Shown piece by piece: positions 6,223 to 7,185 of a stretch of DNA of 7,185 nt; the first letter of the stretch is position 1; every line of letters starts with the position of its first letter. The notes beneath the pieces are model-generated. The model worked only from the letters and a program-made list of their open reading frames with translations. It made no database searches and was not told the origin of the DNA. A program made the translations under genes and the position numbers. The stretch spans positions 1-7,185 of the forward strand of contig USJW01000166.1 in NCBI GenBank assembly GCA_900555045.1. Direction: 5' to 3'. Origin of the DNA: an uncultured Clostridium sp. Its GTDB lineage: Bacteria; Bacillota; Clostridia; Lachnospirales; Lachnospiraceae.

Positions 6223-7107
6223 TCACGAGCAGCTGCACACCTCCAAATTCACCCCACCCTTCCGATACCTCTCCAGAATCCCTTCCTCCCCCTTGTCGTC
6301 CGTCAATAACAGATCAATCTCAGAGCAGGGGCAGAAGCTGGCTGTGGAGGTCTTCTCGAACTTGGAGGAGTCCACCAGGGCCACCTTAAAGTGGCAGCGG
6401 GAGAGCATCTGCTTTTTCAACTCGATCTCGTAGAGGTTAAAGTCCGTGAGGCCCTCCTCGAGCGTGAAGCCGTGGCAGGAGAAGAATCCGATGTCCGCGT
6501 TGATCCCTTTTAGCATGGAGCTGCCCAGGAGACCCTCGATGGAGCCGGAGCCGTTTGTGACGATGCCGCCGGTCAGGATCACCGTGATTCCGGGGATGTC
6601 CTTCAACGCCAGCATGGTGTAGATTCCGTTGGTCACCACAGTCAGCTTTTTCATCCGCGTCAGGCGGCGCGCCAGGGTCAGGGCGGTGGAGCTGGCGTCT
6701 AAAATGATGCACTGGCCGTCCTCGATGTGCTCAAGGGCCCGGAGGCTGATGGCCTGCTTCTCGGCCGCGTTCTGGCTCTCGCGGGTCTTGAAGGAGTAGG
6801 CGCTCTGGGGTGAGAAGGTGGTGAGGGAGCTGAGGGATGCGAGTGCCTCGCCGGGCAGCGCATCCGGCGCGCCGGGATAGGCGGCCCCGGAGGTGCCGGG
6901 ATAGGTGGCCCCGGCTGCCCCGGCCGCCCCAGGCAATATCGCCCCGCCATGTGCCTTCAGCAGCAGGCCTTTTTTCTCGAGCTTGGCCAGGTCGCTCCGC
7001 ACGGTGGCGGGGGAGGCGCCCAGGCGCTTGCACAGCTCAGCCGTGGAGGCGTGGCCCTGTTCTCCCAGGATTTGGAGGATTTGGTTGTACCGTTCGATTG
7101 CCAACAT
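6223..7107 (-). CDS. DeoR/GlpR-family transcriptional regulator with repeat linker
   Basis: This 294-residue cytoplasmic DNA-binding repressor belongs to the DeoR family, which usually senses phosphorylated sugars and controls carbohydrate genes. The N-terminal winged helix (1-57) reads ERYNQILQIL, then HASTAELCKRLGASPATVRSDL, ending in the family hallmark HGGA (53-56). The sensor domain (about 105-290) is the isomerase-like DeoRC fold. It shows ILDASSTALTLARRL (family LDxGTT), VVTNG, VILTGG, a GFTLEEGLTDFNLYEIELKKQ segment and LVDSSKF. The oddity is an Ala/Gly/Pro-rich linker (about 58-100). It makes the protein some 40 residues longer than the usual 250 and contains a YPG repeat. The start ATG 7107 has GGAAAGGG (7123-7116) eight bases upstream. 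The gene converges on dnaJ, and no target operon is in view, so the ligand is unknown. Confidence 0.93.
   Translation of the reverse strand: MLAIERYNQILQILGEQGHASTAELCKRLGASPATVRSDLAKLEKKGLLLKAHGGAILPGAAGAAGATYPGTSGAAYPGAPDALPGEALASLSSLTTFSPQSAYSFKTRESQNAAEKQAISLRALEHIEDGQCIILDASSTALTLARRLTRMKKLTVVTNGIYTMLALKDIPGITVILTGGIVTNGSGSIEGLLGSSMLKGINADIGFFSCHGFTLEEGLTDFNLYEIELKKQMLSRCHFKVALVDSSKFEKTSTASFCPCSEIDLLLTDDKGEEGILERYRKGGVNLEVCSCS
6871..6918 (-). repeat. 24-bp tandem repeat inside the DeoR-type gene
   Basis: Two adjoining 24-bp units (6871-6894 and 6895-6918) agree at 20 of 24 positions. Each contains GCCGGGATAGG followed by GGCCCCGG. The period is a multiple of three, so the copies encode a repeating eight-residue unit, GATYPGTS then GAAYPGAP, at residues about 66-81. 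Related LPG motifs flank it at 58-60 and 84-86. The arrangement points to slippage or duplication extending a flexible linker without breaking the frame. Confidence 0.75.
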
Positions 7108-7129
7108 GGATTTTACCCTTTCCTATTTT

Positions 7130-7165
7130 CGACTATTTACGACAATAATAGCACAAAAACGACAA
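7130..7165 (-). promoter_or_regulatory. Candidate autoregulatory operator: phased CGAC direct repeats
   Basis: CGAC (GTCG on the minus strand) occurs at 7130, 7140 and 7160, all in the same orientation and spaced 10 and 20 bp. Two copies extend to identical ACGACAA at 7139-7145 and 7159-7165. They cover the promoter spacer, the predicted start site and the early leader of the DeoR-type gene. Direct repeats at helical spacing are a plausible site for a DeoR-family oligomer. Autoregulation is common in the family, but binding here is inference. Confidence 0.4.
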
Positions 7166-7173
7166 AATAACAA
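7145..7173 (-). promoter_or_regulatory. Probable promoter of the DeoR-type gene
   Basis: On the minus strand TTGTTA (7173-7168, four of six -35 bases) and TATTAT (7150-7145, five of six -10 bases) are separated by 17 bp. The -10 box is preceded by TGC, an extended -10 motif that can offset the weak -35. The predicted start site is near 7138, giving a leader of about 30 nt that includes the ribosome site at 7123-7116. Confidence 0.6.
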
Positions 7174-7185
7174 CAAAAAACAATT

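Noticed and set aside
6175..6226. Imperfect inverted repeat GTGAGGGCCG/CGGCTCTCAC as terminator of the DeoR-type gene
   Set aside because: It has a 32-nt loop, one mismatch, overlaps the stop codon and is not followed by a T-run on the minus strand. No convincing terminator for this gene is visible.
5723..6238. 171-codon minus-strand frame overlapping the dnaJ end and the operon terminator
   Set aside because: It crosses the terminator hairpin and is opposite conserved dnaJ C-terminal sequence, with no recognisable domain.
6837..7170. Two plus-strand frames of 73 and 103 codons opposite the DeoR-type gene
   Set aside because: They are shadows of the winged-helix and linker coding region; the minus-strand reading is a clear DeoR-family protein.

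Overview
The window holds the HrcA-controlled class I heat-shock operon of a moderately GC-rich anaerobic Firmicute, most likely a Lachnospiraceae / Clostridium cluster XIVa organism. Three things support this. The gene order is hrcA-grpE-dnaK-dnaJ behind a perfect CIRCE operator. DnaK lacks the roughly 23-residue ATPase-domain insert found in Gram-negative DnaK. AGGAGG-type ribosome sites and sigma-A-type promoters sit in AT-rich gaps between GC-rich genes. The exact genus is inference.

Layout. Positions 1-101 hold only edge sequence with a weakly supported open frame. Positions 102-779 carry a minus-strand gene for a small exported 3D-domain protein, with its own terminator (102-146) and a near-consensus promoter (834-861). 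A 370-bp divergent gap follows. It contains a short direct repeat, a GC-rich block of unknown meaning, and the hrcA promoter (1056-1084) with the CIRCE operator (1099-1125). The chaperone operon runs on the plus strand from 1156 to 6004: hrcA (repressor), grpE (nucleotide exchange factor), dnaK (Hsp70) and dnaJ (Hsp40). It ends at a strong intrinsic terminator at 6100-6148. A perfect 15-bp inverted repeat without a T-run lies between dnaK and dnaJ. Converging on the operon from the right is a minus-strand DeoR/GlpR-family repressor gene (6223-7107). It has an unusual Ala/Gly/Pro-rich repeat linker, and its promoter region carries phased direct repeats that may be its own operator.

How the genes work together. 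DnaK binds exposed hydrophobic segments of client proteins. DnaJ delivers clients and triggers ATP hydrolysis, and GrpE exchanges ADP for ATP. HrcA binds CIRCE and represses the whole operon until misfolded protein draws chaperones away from it. The flanking 3D-domain gene and DeoR-type gene are separate transcription units with no visible functional tie to the operon. No mobile element, CRISPR array, tRNA or rRNA is seen, and I find no convincing new multi-gene system. The most noteworthy signals are the repeat-expanded DeoR linker, the phased repeats before that gene, and the dnaK-dnaJ hairpin.
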